Of a stretch of DNA of 32,846 nucleotides, positions 1 through 7,180 are shown in pieces; the first letter of the stretch is position 1; the number at the start of each line of letters is the position of its first letter. The notes beneath the pieces are model-generated. The model had not been told where the DNA came from and searched no databases. It saw only the letters and a program-made list of their open reading frames with translations. Position numbers and translations under genes: made by a program. Source of the DNA: CAZKGE01 sp964541695 (GTDB taxonomy: Bacteria; Bacillota; Clostridia; Christensenellales; CAG-138); NCBI GenBank assembly GCA_964541695.1, contig CAZIRB010000013.1, forward strand, positions 1-32,846, written 5' to 3'.

Positions 1-36
1 CAGGCCAGCGGCGGCAGATTTACCAGGGCTGCGTAA
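1..36 (+). CDS. Double-glycine mini-peptide precursor 1 (3' end only)
   Basis: Only the last 11 codons and the TAA stop are inside the window. They read QASGG followed by RFTRAA. The QASGG end is identical to that of the two complete peptides that follow, and the DNA of this block matches them almost base for base, so this is a third copy of the same precursor family. If the C39 peptidase encoded at 4955-7144 cuts after the GG pair, the released product would be the six-residue, doubly basic peptide RFTRAA. The start codon and the rest of the leader lie upstream of the window, and more copies may exist there. Function is inferred from the family pattern only. Confidence 0.75.
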   Translation, partial: QASGGRFTRAA

Positions 37-50
37 GGAGGATTTTATAA

Positions 51-182
51 ATGTCTGACGAACTGAAAAACACCGTGGCGGACGAGGAGCAGGTTCCCGA
101 GCAGGCGGACCAGGGCGTAGAGATTTCCGAACAGGAACTGGACCAGGCCAGCGGCGGTAAGCGGGTATCCAGGGCCGCGTAA
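51..182 (+). CDS. Double-glycine mini-peptide precursor 2 (43 aa)
   Basis: This 43-residue peptide starts MSDELK, is strongly acidic in the middle, and ends ISEQELDQASGG then KRVSRAA. The segment before GG matches the classic double-glycine leader pattern (acidic and hydrophobic positions at -4, -7, -12, ending GG), which C39 peptidase exporters recognise. Cleavage after residue 36 would free a seven-residue, triply basic tail with no Cys, so no lanthionine or disulfide is possible. The start is fixed by AAGGAGGA at 35-42, eight bases before ATG. The gene begins 14 bases after precursor 1 stops and shares its RAA ending. No modification enzyme is visible next to it, so an unmodified linear signal or antimicrobial peptide is the simplest reading. 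The activity is unknown. Confidence 0.85.
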   Translation: MSDELKNTVADEEQVPEQADQGVEISEQELDQASGGKRVSRAA

Positions 183-220
183 TGCATCGTATTCGGTATT
201 GATCTAAGGAGGGCATTGCA

Positions 221-349
221 ATGACGGATGAGCTGAAGAAGGTTTGCGAGTGTACCGCATGCGACGAGAAGGCGGCTGAAGAAACCGCGGAGATCACCGA
301 ACAGGATCTGGACCAGGCCAGCGGCGGCGCGCGTCGAGTTCAACGTTAA
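221..349 (+). CDS. Double-glycine mini-peptide precursor 3 (42 aa)
   Basis: This 42-residue peptide starts MTDELKK and ends ITEQDLDQASGG then ARRVQR. The start ATG is preceded by AAGGAGGG at 206-213. From GAACAGGA to GGCGG the DNA is nearly identical to precursor 2, which indicates recent duplication, while the tails after GG differ. The predicted product is a six-residue, triply basic peptide. Unlike precursor 2, its leader holds a cysteine cluster (Cys9, Cys11, Cys14 in CECTAC). These cysteines lie in the leader and would be removed by cleavage, so they may serve metal binding or redox control of processing, or have no role. It is the last precursor before the cyclase gene. Confidence 0.85.
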   Translation: MTDELKKVCECTACDEKAAEETAEITEQDLDQASGGARRVQR

Positions 350-402
350 TTGTGATGGAAGCGGACACAGGTAAGGTGCCGCGATCCGTCCTGCTAAGCC
401 TG

Positions 403-450
403 CGATACAATACGGACCGGGCGGTTTTCTGCGCGGTCCGCATTGTATTG
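403..450 (+). other. Long hairpin between the mini-peptides and the cyclase
   Basis: The arms 403-419 and 434-450 are inverted repeats of 17 bp with one G-U pair and one A-C mismatch around a 14-base loop (420-433). No T-run follows the 3' arm, so it is not a standard intrinsic terminator. It lies 53 bases after the last mini-peptide and 137 bases before the cyclase. It could protect the 3' end of an abundant precursor mRNA or reduce read-through, giving high peptide and low machinery expression. The rest of 350-586 shows no gene. Confidence 0.55.
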
Positions 451-586
451 ATGAAACACCCAAAACACAAAGCATAAGCCGAAATCACCGGCTGCGTCAT
501 AAAACCTGTGTTTTTCGCCTGAACAAACCCGTTAAAGCCGTTTCAATCGCCCGCCGTGCCGACCGGACGGCAGAAAGCAGGGACAG

Positions 587-2395
587 ATGTTAAAAAAGCG
601 CTTTCTACGCATCGCGGCGCCGCTGCTCATCAGCGCTTTGTGCTTTGGCGTTGTGTTTTTCAATTTGCTTGCCGGTCTGGATTTCTTCGCCAAGGACCTG
701 CTCTATGATAACCGCAGGCCGACCGGCAGCGATATCAAGATCATCGCCATCGACGAAAAAGCGATCGAGGCGCTCGGCCCGTTCGGAACCTGGGACCGCG
801 GCGTATACGCGGATCTCGTCCAAATGCTGAACCGGGACCCGGCGGCAAAGCCCGCCGTCATCGCCTTCGACGTGCTGTTTACGGGGCGCATGGGCGGCCC
901 GGGCGACGAGGCGTTCGCCAAGGCGGTGTTGGACGGCGGCAACGTCGTCAGCGCTTCGCATCTGATTATCCGGGAGCAGGCCTTCAGCGCGGACGGACAG
1001 TGGTCCGTGCAGGAGACGGCGGGCGGCCTGGAGCTCCCCTATTATCTTTCGGCCAGCGACGATACGGTCGGATACTCCAACGCGGTGCTGCAGCCGGACG
1101 GCATGGTGCGCGCGGCGCTGATCCGCTATCGGTACCAGGGCGCGGAGCTGCGGAGCCTGGCGTACCAAAGCTATCTTGCGTATTGCGCCGCCACGGGGCA
1201 AACGCCGCTCGAGCCCCGGACGCGGCAGGACGCGTTTTTGATCGACTATGCAGGTGACTCCGGGGATTTTGAGGCCGTTTCCCTCACGGACGTGTTAAGC
1301 GGCGCAATCGACCCCGCGGTCTTCCGCGGCTGCGCGGTGCTTATCGGCGCGTACACGACCGGCCTGCAGGACAACTTTTTCACCGCTACCAACCGCAAAG
1401 CCCCGCTGTACGGCGTGGAGATCCACGCGAACATCCTCCAGAATCTGATGGAGGGCAGGCAGGTCCTCCCCGCCGGACCGGCATGGGTCGCGGGCTGCAC
1501 GGCGCTGGCCGCGATGGGGTTTTATCTGGCGACGAAAAACAGGAAGCTGCTGTTCAGCACGCTGCTGGCGGTCGGGCTGATCGCGGTTTATCTGATCGCG
1601 GCGAGGCTGCTGTTCCAGGCCGGCTGGGTTGCCGCGGTGCTATACCTGCCGCTGGCCATCCTGCTGCTGTACGCCTACAGGTATTTGAAGCTGTATTTTG
1701 CCGAACGGCTGCACCGCACGCGGCTGTCCAACGCATTCAAAAAATACGTCGCGCCGCAGGTCGTGGACCAGTTGGCCAGGGATCAGCGGTTTGAGATCAA
1801 GCTCGGCGGAGAATTGAGAAATATCGCGGTGCTGTTCATCGACATCCGCGGCTTTACGCCGCTGTCGGAATCGCTGCCGCCGCAAACCGTGGTTTCCATT
1901 TTGAACGAATACTTCGCGCTCGTCACCGGAGCGATATTTGAAAACGGCGGCACGCTGGACAAGTTCATCGGCGACGCCGCGATGGCGGTGTTCAACGCGC
2001 CGATCGACCTGCCGGATTACGAATACCGCGCGATCTGCACGGCGCTGGACATCGTGGCCGGAGCCAGCGCGCTGGAGCAGAGGCTGTTTGCGCAATACGG
2101 AAAGCACATCGGCTTCGGCATCGGCATCAACTGCGGCGAGGCGGTCGTGGGCAACATCGGCTGCGACTTCCGCATGGACTATACCGCCATCGGCGACACC
2201 GTCAACACGGCCGCAAGGCTCGAGAGCAACGCAAAGCAGGGACAGATTATCATCCCCGAATGGCTGTACCGGAAGGTCAAGGACCGCGTCGCCGCCGAGG
2301 AGATCGGCGTCATTCCGCTGAAAGGCAAGGCCGCGGGCGTTCTCGTGTACAACGTAATGGACAGAAAGCAGGTATCGGATGAAAACCAGGCGTAG
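587..2395 (+). CDS. CHASE2-domain membrane adenylate/guanylate cyclase
   Basis: This 602-residue protein would make cyclic nucleotide from ATP or GTP in response to an extracytoplasmic cue. An N-terminal helix (about 9-30) leads into a CHASE2 sensor (about 35-290; note AVIAFDVLF and the YGVEIHANIL end). Three membrane helices follow (about 298-365), then a class III cyclase domain (about 405-590). Catalytic residues are all present: metal Asp419 (FIDIRGFT) and Asp463 (DKFIGD), the purine-selecting pair Lys459 and Asp531 (MDYTAIGD), and the transition-state Asn540 and Arg544 (NTAARLE). Lys plus Asp at the selecting positions favours ATP, hence cAMP. It overlaps the following FecR gene by 17 bases, so the two are co-translated. 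A cyclic-nucleotide-binding protein ends the same cassette, which suggests a local signalling loop. Confidence 0.93.
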   Translation: MLKKRFLRIAAPLLISALCFGVVFFNLLAGLDFFAKDLLYDNRRPTGSDIKIIAIDEKAIEALGPFGTWDRGVYADLVQMLNRDPAAKPAVIAFDVLFTGRMGGPGDEAFAKAVLDGGNVVSASHLIIREQAFSADGQWSVQETAGGLELPYYLSASDDTVGYSNAVLQPDGMVRAALIRYRYQGAELRSLAYQSYLAYCAATGQTPLEPRTRQDAFLIDYAGDSGDFEAVSLTDVLSGAIDPAVFRGCAVLIGAYTTGLQDNFFTATNRKAPLYGVEIHANILQNLMEGRQVLPAGPAWVAGCTALAAMGFYLATKNRKLLFSTLLAVGLIAVYLIAARLLFQAGWVAAVLYLPLAILLLYAYRYLKLYFAERLHRTRLSNAFKKYVAPQVVDQLARDQRFEIKLGGELRNIAVLFIDIRGFTPLSESLPPQTVVSILNEYFALVTGAIFENGGTLDKFIGDAAMAVFNAPIDLPDYEYRAICTALDIVAGASALEQRLFAQYGKHIGFGIGINCGEAVVGNIGCDFRMDYTAIGDTVNTAARLESNAKQGQIIIPEWLYRKVKDRVAAEEIGVIPLKGKAAGVLVYNVMDRKQVSDENQA

Positions 2396-3221
2396 CAGGC
2401 TCTATATTTCGCTCGCGGTTCTGACCGCGCTTCTTACCGCGCTGCTTGCCGGCTGCAAGGCCGGATACCGCAGCATATCGGTGGTCACACTCACCGGAAG
2501 CGCCACTGTGGCCCGCGAAGGGCAGTCCGGGGAAATCTCCGCTTACGAGGGCATGAAGCTTCAGGAAAAGGACGTTCTGACCGTCTCGGACACGGGCAGC
2601 CTGGCCCTGAAGCTGGACGACGACAAGTACGCCTACCTCGAACCCGGCACGCAGATCGCCATCGCCGCCGCGGACGGTGGGAAAACGACCATCGAACTGC
2701 TCAAAGGCGCCATGTCCGCGGAGATTCAGAAAAAGCTCGCCGCGGGCGAGTCCTTCAACGTGACGGTGAACAACATATCCATGGTCGTGCGCGGCACGAT
2801 ATTCCGCATCGAGCTCGGCAGCGACGCGGACGGCAACCCGACGGTCACCGTGCAGACGGTGGAGGGCGAGGTCGCCGTCGAGGCGGGCGGCCAGACCCTG
2901 CATGCGCTCGGAGACGGTCTGGAGGACGTGGTGCTGCTGACGGATTCGGGCGGGACAATGGCGTCGATCGGCACNNNNNNNNNNNNNNNNNNNNNNNNNN
3001 NNNNNNNNNNNNNNNNNNNNNNNNNNNNNNNNNNNNNNNNNNNNNNNNNNNNNNNNNNNNNNNNNNNNNNNNNNCACATCAAGTTTACGATGCCGCATTC
3101 CGACACGACGATCAGCGCGGCGTTTGCATACGTCCCCCCCGCCGATCCCCCGAAAAAAACGCCCGAGCCAACGCCGGAGCAGAACCCGCCGCAGGATCCG
3201 GAGCAGAACCCGAAGCCGTAG
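2379..3221 (+). CDS. FecR-domain lipoprotein with repeat-like C terminus, interrupted by a gap
   Basis: The protein starts with a lipoprotein signal peptide (lipobox LLAGC, Cys26), so it should be anchored outside the membrane. Residues about 40-165 form a FecR domain (AREGQSGEI, LQEKDVLTV, SFNVTVNN, VVRGTIFRI). An assembly gap of 100 N (2975-3074) interrupts it. After the gap it reads HIKFTMPHSDTTISAAF, which resembles the end of a divergent InlB B-type repeat (FTMPxxDVTVTAxF). A Pro/Glu/Gln-rich tail follows, up to the TAG stop. Repeats of this type in the missing part would explain the gap. FecR proteins next to CHASE2 cyclases are a recurrent pairing, and this one may be the sensor partner of the cyclase. 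The true length is unknown. Confidence 0.85.
   Translation: MKTRRSRLYISLAVLTALLTALLAGCKAGYRSISVVTLTGSATVAREGQSGEISAYEGMKLQEKDVLTVSDTGSLALKLDDDKYAYLEPGTQIAIAAADGGKTTIELLKGAMSAEIQKKLAAGESFNVTVNNISMVVRGTIFRIELGSDADGNPTVTVQTVEGEVAVEAGGQTLHALGDGLEDVVLLTDSGGTMASIGXXXXXXXXXXXXXXXXXXXXXXXXXXXXXXXXXXHIKFTMPHSDTTISAAFAYVPPADPPKKTPEPTPEQNPPQDPEQNPKP
2975..3074. other. Assembly gap of 100 N inside the FecR gene
   Basis: The flanks (ending TCGATCGGCAC and starting CACATCAAG) are not duplicates of each other, unlike the other two gaps in the window. This is therefore likely a real missing segment of unknown length. The reading frame being open on both sides is consistent with one gene. Confidence 0.95.
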
Positions 3222-3555
3222 GATCCGTGGCTGCAGCCGTGACCGAGCCCGATTCATCTCCGCGGAGATTGAACGTTGTCGGAGGCCGGGCGGCGGCGCG
3301 ACCGGCCTCCGACAAAATTCCGATATGCCGCGGATCTGGGAGCTCTGCGTAATACGGCTCCGTTGCAGGAGCTCGGCCGGAAAGACCGCGCGTCGGCGAG
3401 GTGCCGGACCCTGCCGAAATCGCCTTTGTGATGCCGGAGCGGAGCGCGATCTTCGTCGCGGCCGCGACAGCGTCAGGACGTTCGTAACCGGCGCGGTTTT
3501 CTATTGACCCGGGATCGCCGTAACGGTATTCTGAAAACAACAAAAGGAGCATCGG
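3222..3555. other. 334-bp intergenic stretch with a perfect 14-bp hairpin
   Basis: No convincing gene is seen here. The notable element is an inverted repeat with arms 3276-3289 and 3302-3315 (14 perfect pairs, GC-rich, 12-base loop). It is followed by AAATTCC rather than a T-run, so it is at best a weak terminator and could be an RNA-stability or attenuation element. A ribosome site AAAAGGAG at 3542-3549 belongs to the next gene. Confidence 0.5.
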
Positions 3556-4335
3556 ATGCTGATCATTCCGGAAAAAACGCGAATTGAGGAAAGCCTGTCG
3601 CTCGCTGGCGAATACGGGCTTGGCTTTGAGTACAACGATTTTTACATCGGCTTGGACGACGCCGCGGCCATCGGCGCGCTGATCGATCTGTATGCGCAGA
3701 ACAGGCCGGAGCGGCCCTGCACGATGCACGGCGCGTTCTACGACATTGCCGTCGGCAGCGTGGACGCGAAGATTCGCGCCGTTTCGCAGGAGCGGGTCCG
3801 GCAAAGCGTCGACATCTGCCGAAGGCTCGGCGCGCGGGCCGTGGTATTCCACACGAACACGATCCCGAACCTGAACCTGCCCGTCTACTGCGACACGTGG
3901 GTGGATTCGAACGCGCGGTTTTACGCCGAGGTGCTGGAGGAAAATCCGGACATCGGCATCTACGTCGAAAACATGTTCGACTTTGCGCCCGAACTGCTGC
4001 GGCGGCTGGCGGAGCGGCTGGCGCGCTACGAAAACTTCGGCGTCTGCCTGGACTTTGCGCACGCGTGCCTGTCGCCCACGCCGCTGGAGCGCTGGGTCGA
4101 GGCGCTGCATCCCTATGTCCGCCACTGCCATATCAACGACTGCGACGGCCGCGCGGACCTGCACTATCCCATCGGCCGCGGCGTGCTCGACATAGCGGGC
4201 TTCTTCGGGCTGCTGAAAAAATACCGGATCGACGGCACGATTCTTTTGGAGGTCCGGGGAATCGAAAACCAGCGTGAAAGCCTGGAATATCTGCGCGCGC
4301 GCGGGCTGCTGGAACGCCAGGTCCGGAACGGCTAG
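3556..4335 (+). CDS. Sugar phosphate isomerase/epimerase-like TIM-barrel protein
   Basis: This 259-residue protein belongs to the xylose-isomerase-like TIM-barrel (AP endonuclease 2) superfamily. The usual metal ligands can be placed: Glu138 (IYVENMFD), Asp166 and His169 (CLDFAHAC), His192 (CHINDCDG) and Glu232 (LLEVRG), with further His58 and His99 near barrel strands. Family members isomerise or epimerise sugars or act on phosphodiesters; the substrate here cannot be told. The start ATG has AAAAGGAG seven bases upstream. The gene lies 14 bases before the exporter adaptor gene, so it is probably in the export operon. Members of the same fold modify peptides in some RiPP pathways, but those belong to a different family (DUF692), so a maturation role is only a possibility. 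Confidence 0.85.
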   Translation: MLIIPEKTRIEESLSLAGEYGLGFEYNDFYIGLDDAAAIGALIDLYAQNRPERPCTMHGAFYDIAVGSVDAKIRAVSQERVRQSVDICRRLGARAVVFHTNTIPNLNLPVYCDTWVDSNARFYAEVLEENPDIGIYVENMFDFAPELLRRLAERLARYENFGVCLDFAHACLSPTPLERWVEALHPYVRHCHINDCDGRADLHYPIGRGVLDIAGFFGLLKKYRIDGTILLEVRGIENQRESLEYLRARGLLERQVRNG

Positions 4336-4349
4336 AAAACGAGGATTGC

Positions 4350-4931
4350 ATGAAGCAGACGATTTTTCGCAAGGTCTCGGTGGAGCGGCTTTCGTCGCCG
4401 GAAAACCTCGATCAGGTGATGCGCGTGGTGCCCGTGAAAAACTGGATCGCGCTAGCCTGCCTGTTCGCGGTTGCCGCGGCCGTCGTCGCGTGGGCCTTTC
4501 TGGGCGAGCTCGCAATTCAGGCACAGGGCACCGGCATGGTTTTGCAGGCCGGCGGCGCGCCGGGGGACGTTGTCGCCGTATTCTCCACGGAGGACGGCCC
4601 GGCGGTGCAGGCGGGTATGGAGGCGTCCGTCGTGCTCGCCGCTCAGGATAACGCCGCCGTAACGGGGCATGTTGCGGCCGTGCTGGCCACGGACGGGCAG
4701 ACGGTTGTAGTGAACGGCGGGTCCATACCCGTGGCGGATATTCTGGATCAGGCAGCCGCGCCCGGGGATGTGGCGGCGCTCATCCGGCTTGACGACGGCG
4801 AAGCCGCCAGGGCGCAGAAAGTGCTGGCGGCGGTCGAGCCCGAACCGGCCGGTTCCGCCTTGGGCTGGCCCTGCCGCGTCGAAATCCTCGTCGAACGATT
4901 CCATCCCGTAAAGCTCATCCTGCCGGATTGA
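4350..4931 (+). CDS. Short NHLP-type HlyD secretion adaptor
   Basis: This 193-residue protein opens with IFRKVSVERLSSPENLDQ, the hallmark N terminus of NHLP bacteriocin-system HlyD-like secretion proteins, then has one membrane helix (about 31-52). Full-length family members run to roughly 400 residues with a coiled-coil hairpin. Here the coiled coil is missing: a short beta-rich segment (about 60-190, with two lipoyl/barrel-like halves) follows the helix directly. This fits a cell without an outer membrane, where a long periplasmic bridge is not needed. Its TGA stop overlaps the start region of the C39 exporter, which indicates translational coupling. Its likely role is an extracytoplasmic adaptor for the two ABC transporters that follow. 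Confidence 0.85.
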   Translation: MKQTIFRKVSVERLSSPENLDQVMRVVPVKNWIALACLFAVAAAVVAWAFLGELAIQAQGTGMVLQAGGAPGDVVAVFSTEDGPAVQAGMEASVVLAAQDNAAVTGHVAAVLATDGQTVVVNGGSIPVADILDQAAAPGDVAALIRLDDGEAARAQKVLAAVEPEPAGSALGWPCRVEILVERFHPVKLILPD

Positions 4932-4954
4932 GCGGAGAGGAACAGAGCATCCGC

Positions 4955-7144
4955 ATGCATAGCGCCCCGGTCCAAAAAAACGAGCTGTTTCGCAACCGAT
5001 TCAGCAGGCGCGTCAAAACCCCCACCGTCATCCAGATGGAAACCATGGAATGCGGCGCGGCTTCGCTCGCGATCGTGCTGGGGTATTGGGGAAAATTCGT
5101 GCCGCTGGAGGAGCTGCGCGTCGCCTGCGGCGTGTCCCGCGACGGCAGCAAGGCGAGCAACATCGCCAAGGCGGCCAGGAAATACGGCCTGGTCGTCAAG
5201 GCCTGCCGGTACGAGCCGAAGGAGCTCAAGTCCATTCCGCTGCCGGCGATCATACACTGGAATTTCAATCATTTTCTCGTGCTCGAAGGCTTCAGCGGCG
5301 GGCTCGTCTGCCTGAACGACCCGGCCGGCGGACCGTATCGCGTGACGGAGAGCGAGTTTGACGCGGCCTTTACCGGCGTGACGCTGATGCTCCGGCCCGC
5401 GCCGGAGTTCGTCCGGTCCGGCAAGAAGCGCACGCTGTTTGCCTCCATCAAAAAAAGCCTGGCCGGGCTCTCGTCTCCGCTTGCGTTCCTCATGCTGATC
5501 AGTTTTCTGCTGGTCTTCCCCGGCCTGCTCACGCCGTATTTTTCCAAGTTCTTCGTCGACGAGATACTGGTCGGCAGCGCGGACGCGTGGGCAATTCCGT
5601 TTTTTCTCGGGCTTGCGGTTGTGGCGCTGTTTCAGGCCGCCGCGTCGCTCGTCCGGAACCGGTATATGGCCAAGCTGCAGAACGCGCTGTCCAACGGCTT
5701 CTCCGGCCGCTTCTTCCGGCATCTGCTGCGGCTCCCGATGGAGTTTTTCCTGCAGCGGTTTGCCGGCGACATCGCGTCGCGCATCGCCTACAATGACATC
5801 GTCAGCGATCTCATCACCGGCAGGCTTGCCTCCACGGCGCTCGACCTGCTGACGGCTGTCTTTTTCCTGGCGATGATGTTCGTATACAGCCCGCTGCTCG
5901 CGCTGTGCGGCGCGGGCATCGCAATGCTGAACTTCATCTTTATGGCGCACCTGTCGCGCAAGCGCGCCAACCAGCAAAGAAAGCTCCTGACGGACGAGGG
6001 CAAGTTCTACGGTACCAGCACGGCCGGGCTTGAGATCATCGAGACGATGAAGGCCGGCGGCTCGGAGTCGGACTTCTTCGCCCGCTGGGCCGGTTATCAG
6101 GCAAAGCTGCTCAACGCCGAGCAGCAGATGGGCGGCACATTGCAGCTGCTGCTTGCCATCCCCCCGCTCATCACCCTTCTGGATGCCGCGGCCGTGCTGG
6201 CGCTGGGCGCGTGGAAGGTCATCGACGCGCAGATGACGCTGGGCACGCTGGTCGCCTTCCAGGGCCTGCTGGCCAGCTTCATCGGCCCCATCAACCGCTT
6301 GGTCGGCTTCGGCGATGAAATCCAGGATCTAAACGTCTATCTGGAGCGGCTGGACGACGTTTATGAGTATCCGGCGACGCGGACCGAGACAGCTCCTGCG
6401 GAGCGGGCGGATATCGGCGAAAAGCTTGCCGGGCGCGTGGAGATGAAGGACATTTCGTTCGGCTACAGCAGATTGGAGCCGCCGCTCATCGAGGGCTTTT
6501 GTATGACGCTGGAACCGGGCGCGCATATCGCGGTCGTGGGCGCCAGCGGCAGCGGCAAATCCACGCTGGCCAAGCTCGCCGCGAATCTTTACGCTCCCTG
6601 GTCGGGAGAGATCCTGTTCGACGGCAGGCCGCGCGACGGGATTCCCGCAGGCATATTCCAGCGCTCATTTGCGATGGTCGACCAGGAGATCAGCATATTC
6701 GAGGGGACGGTGCGCGACAACATCACGCTGTGGAACCCCGCCATCTCGGACGCCGACGTGGAGGCCGCGGCGCGCGACGCCTGCATCCATGACGTGATAT
6801 TGGAGCGCGAGGGCGGCTACGGCCTGGCGCTTGGCGAGAACGGCAAGAGCTTCAGCGGCGGCGAGAAACAGCGCATTGAGATCGCCCGCGCCCTCGCCGT
6901 AAACCCGACAATACTTGTGCTGGACGAGGCGACGAGCGCGCTGGACCCGCTCGTGGAAAAGCAGATTATGGACAACATCCGGAAAAGGGGCTGCGCCTGC
7001 CTGATCGTCGCCCATCGCCTGAGCACGATCATGGATTGCGACGAAATCATCATGCTGGACCACGGGCGCGTGGTGGAACGGGGCACGCACGCGCAGCTGG
7101 TCGCGCTGGGCGGCGCCTACTGCAAGCTGGTTTCCAACTCGTAG
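4955..7144 (+). CDS. NHLP-family peptidase/permease/ATPase exporter (C39 domain)
   Basis: This protein should cut leaders after the double glycine and export the tail. Numbered from ATG 4955 (729 residues), the C39 domain has oxyanion Gln27, catalytic Cys33 (METMECGAAS), His106 (WNFNHFLVL) and Asp122 (CLNDPAG). A six-helix ABC permease spans about 160-460. The ATPase follows, with Walker A GASGSGKST (529-537), signature FSGGEKQR (633-640) and Walker B ILVLDEATSALD (Asp657, Glu658). All catalytic residues are intact. The start is uncertain: an in-frame TTG at 4928 overlaps the adaptor stop but has no ribosome site, while ATG 4955 has GGAGAGGA 13 bases upstream. The three GG peptides at 1-349 are the obvious substrates in this window. 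Confidence 0.93.
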   Translation: MHSAPVQKNELFRNRFSRRVKTPTVIQMETMECGAASLAIVLGYWGKFVPLEELRVACGVSRDGSKASNIAKAARKYGLVVKACRYEPKELKSIPLPAIIHWNFNHFLVLEGFSGGLVCLNDPAGGPYRVTESEFDAAFTGVTLMLRPAPEFVRSGKKRTLFASIKKSLAGLSSPLAFLMLISFLLVFPGLLTPYFSKFFVDEILVGSADAWAIPFFLGLAVVALFQAAASLVRNRYMAKLQNALSNGFSGRFFRHLLRLPMEFFLQRFAGDIASRIAYNDIVSDLITGRLASTALDLLTAVFFLAMMFVYSPLLALCGAGIAMLNFIFMAHLSRKRANQQRKLLTDEGKFYGTSTAGLEIIETMKAGGSESDFFARWAGYQAKLLNAEQQMGGTLQLLLAIPPLITLLDAAAVLALGAWKVIDAQMTLGTLVAFQGLLASFIGPINRLVGFGDEIQDLNVYLERLDDVYEYPATRTETAPAERADIGEKLAGRVEMKDISFGYSRLEPPLIEGFCMTLEPGAHIAVVGASGSGKSTLAKLAANLYAPWSGEILFDGRPRDGIPAGIFQRSFAMVDQEISIFEGTVRDNITLWNPAISDADVEAAARDACIHDVILEREGGYGLALGENGKSFSGGEKQRIEIARALAVNPTILVLDEATSALDPLVEKQIMDNIRKRGCACLIVAHRLSTIMDCDEIIMLDHGRVVERGTHAQLVALGGAYCKLVSNS

Positions 7145-7180
7145 CGGAACCCTTGCGCATAAAAGGAAAGGGCGGATTTC

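Noticed and set aside
3112..4524. 470-codon minus-strand frame
   Set aside because: It is antisense to the TIM-barrel gene and its neighbours, has low-complexity Arg/Ala/Pro composition and no ribosome site.
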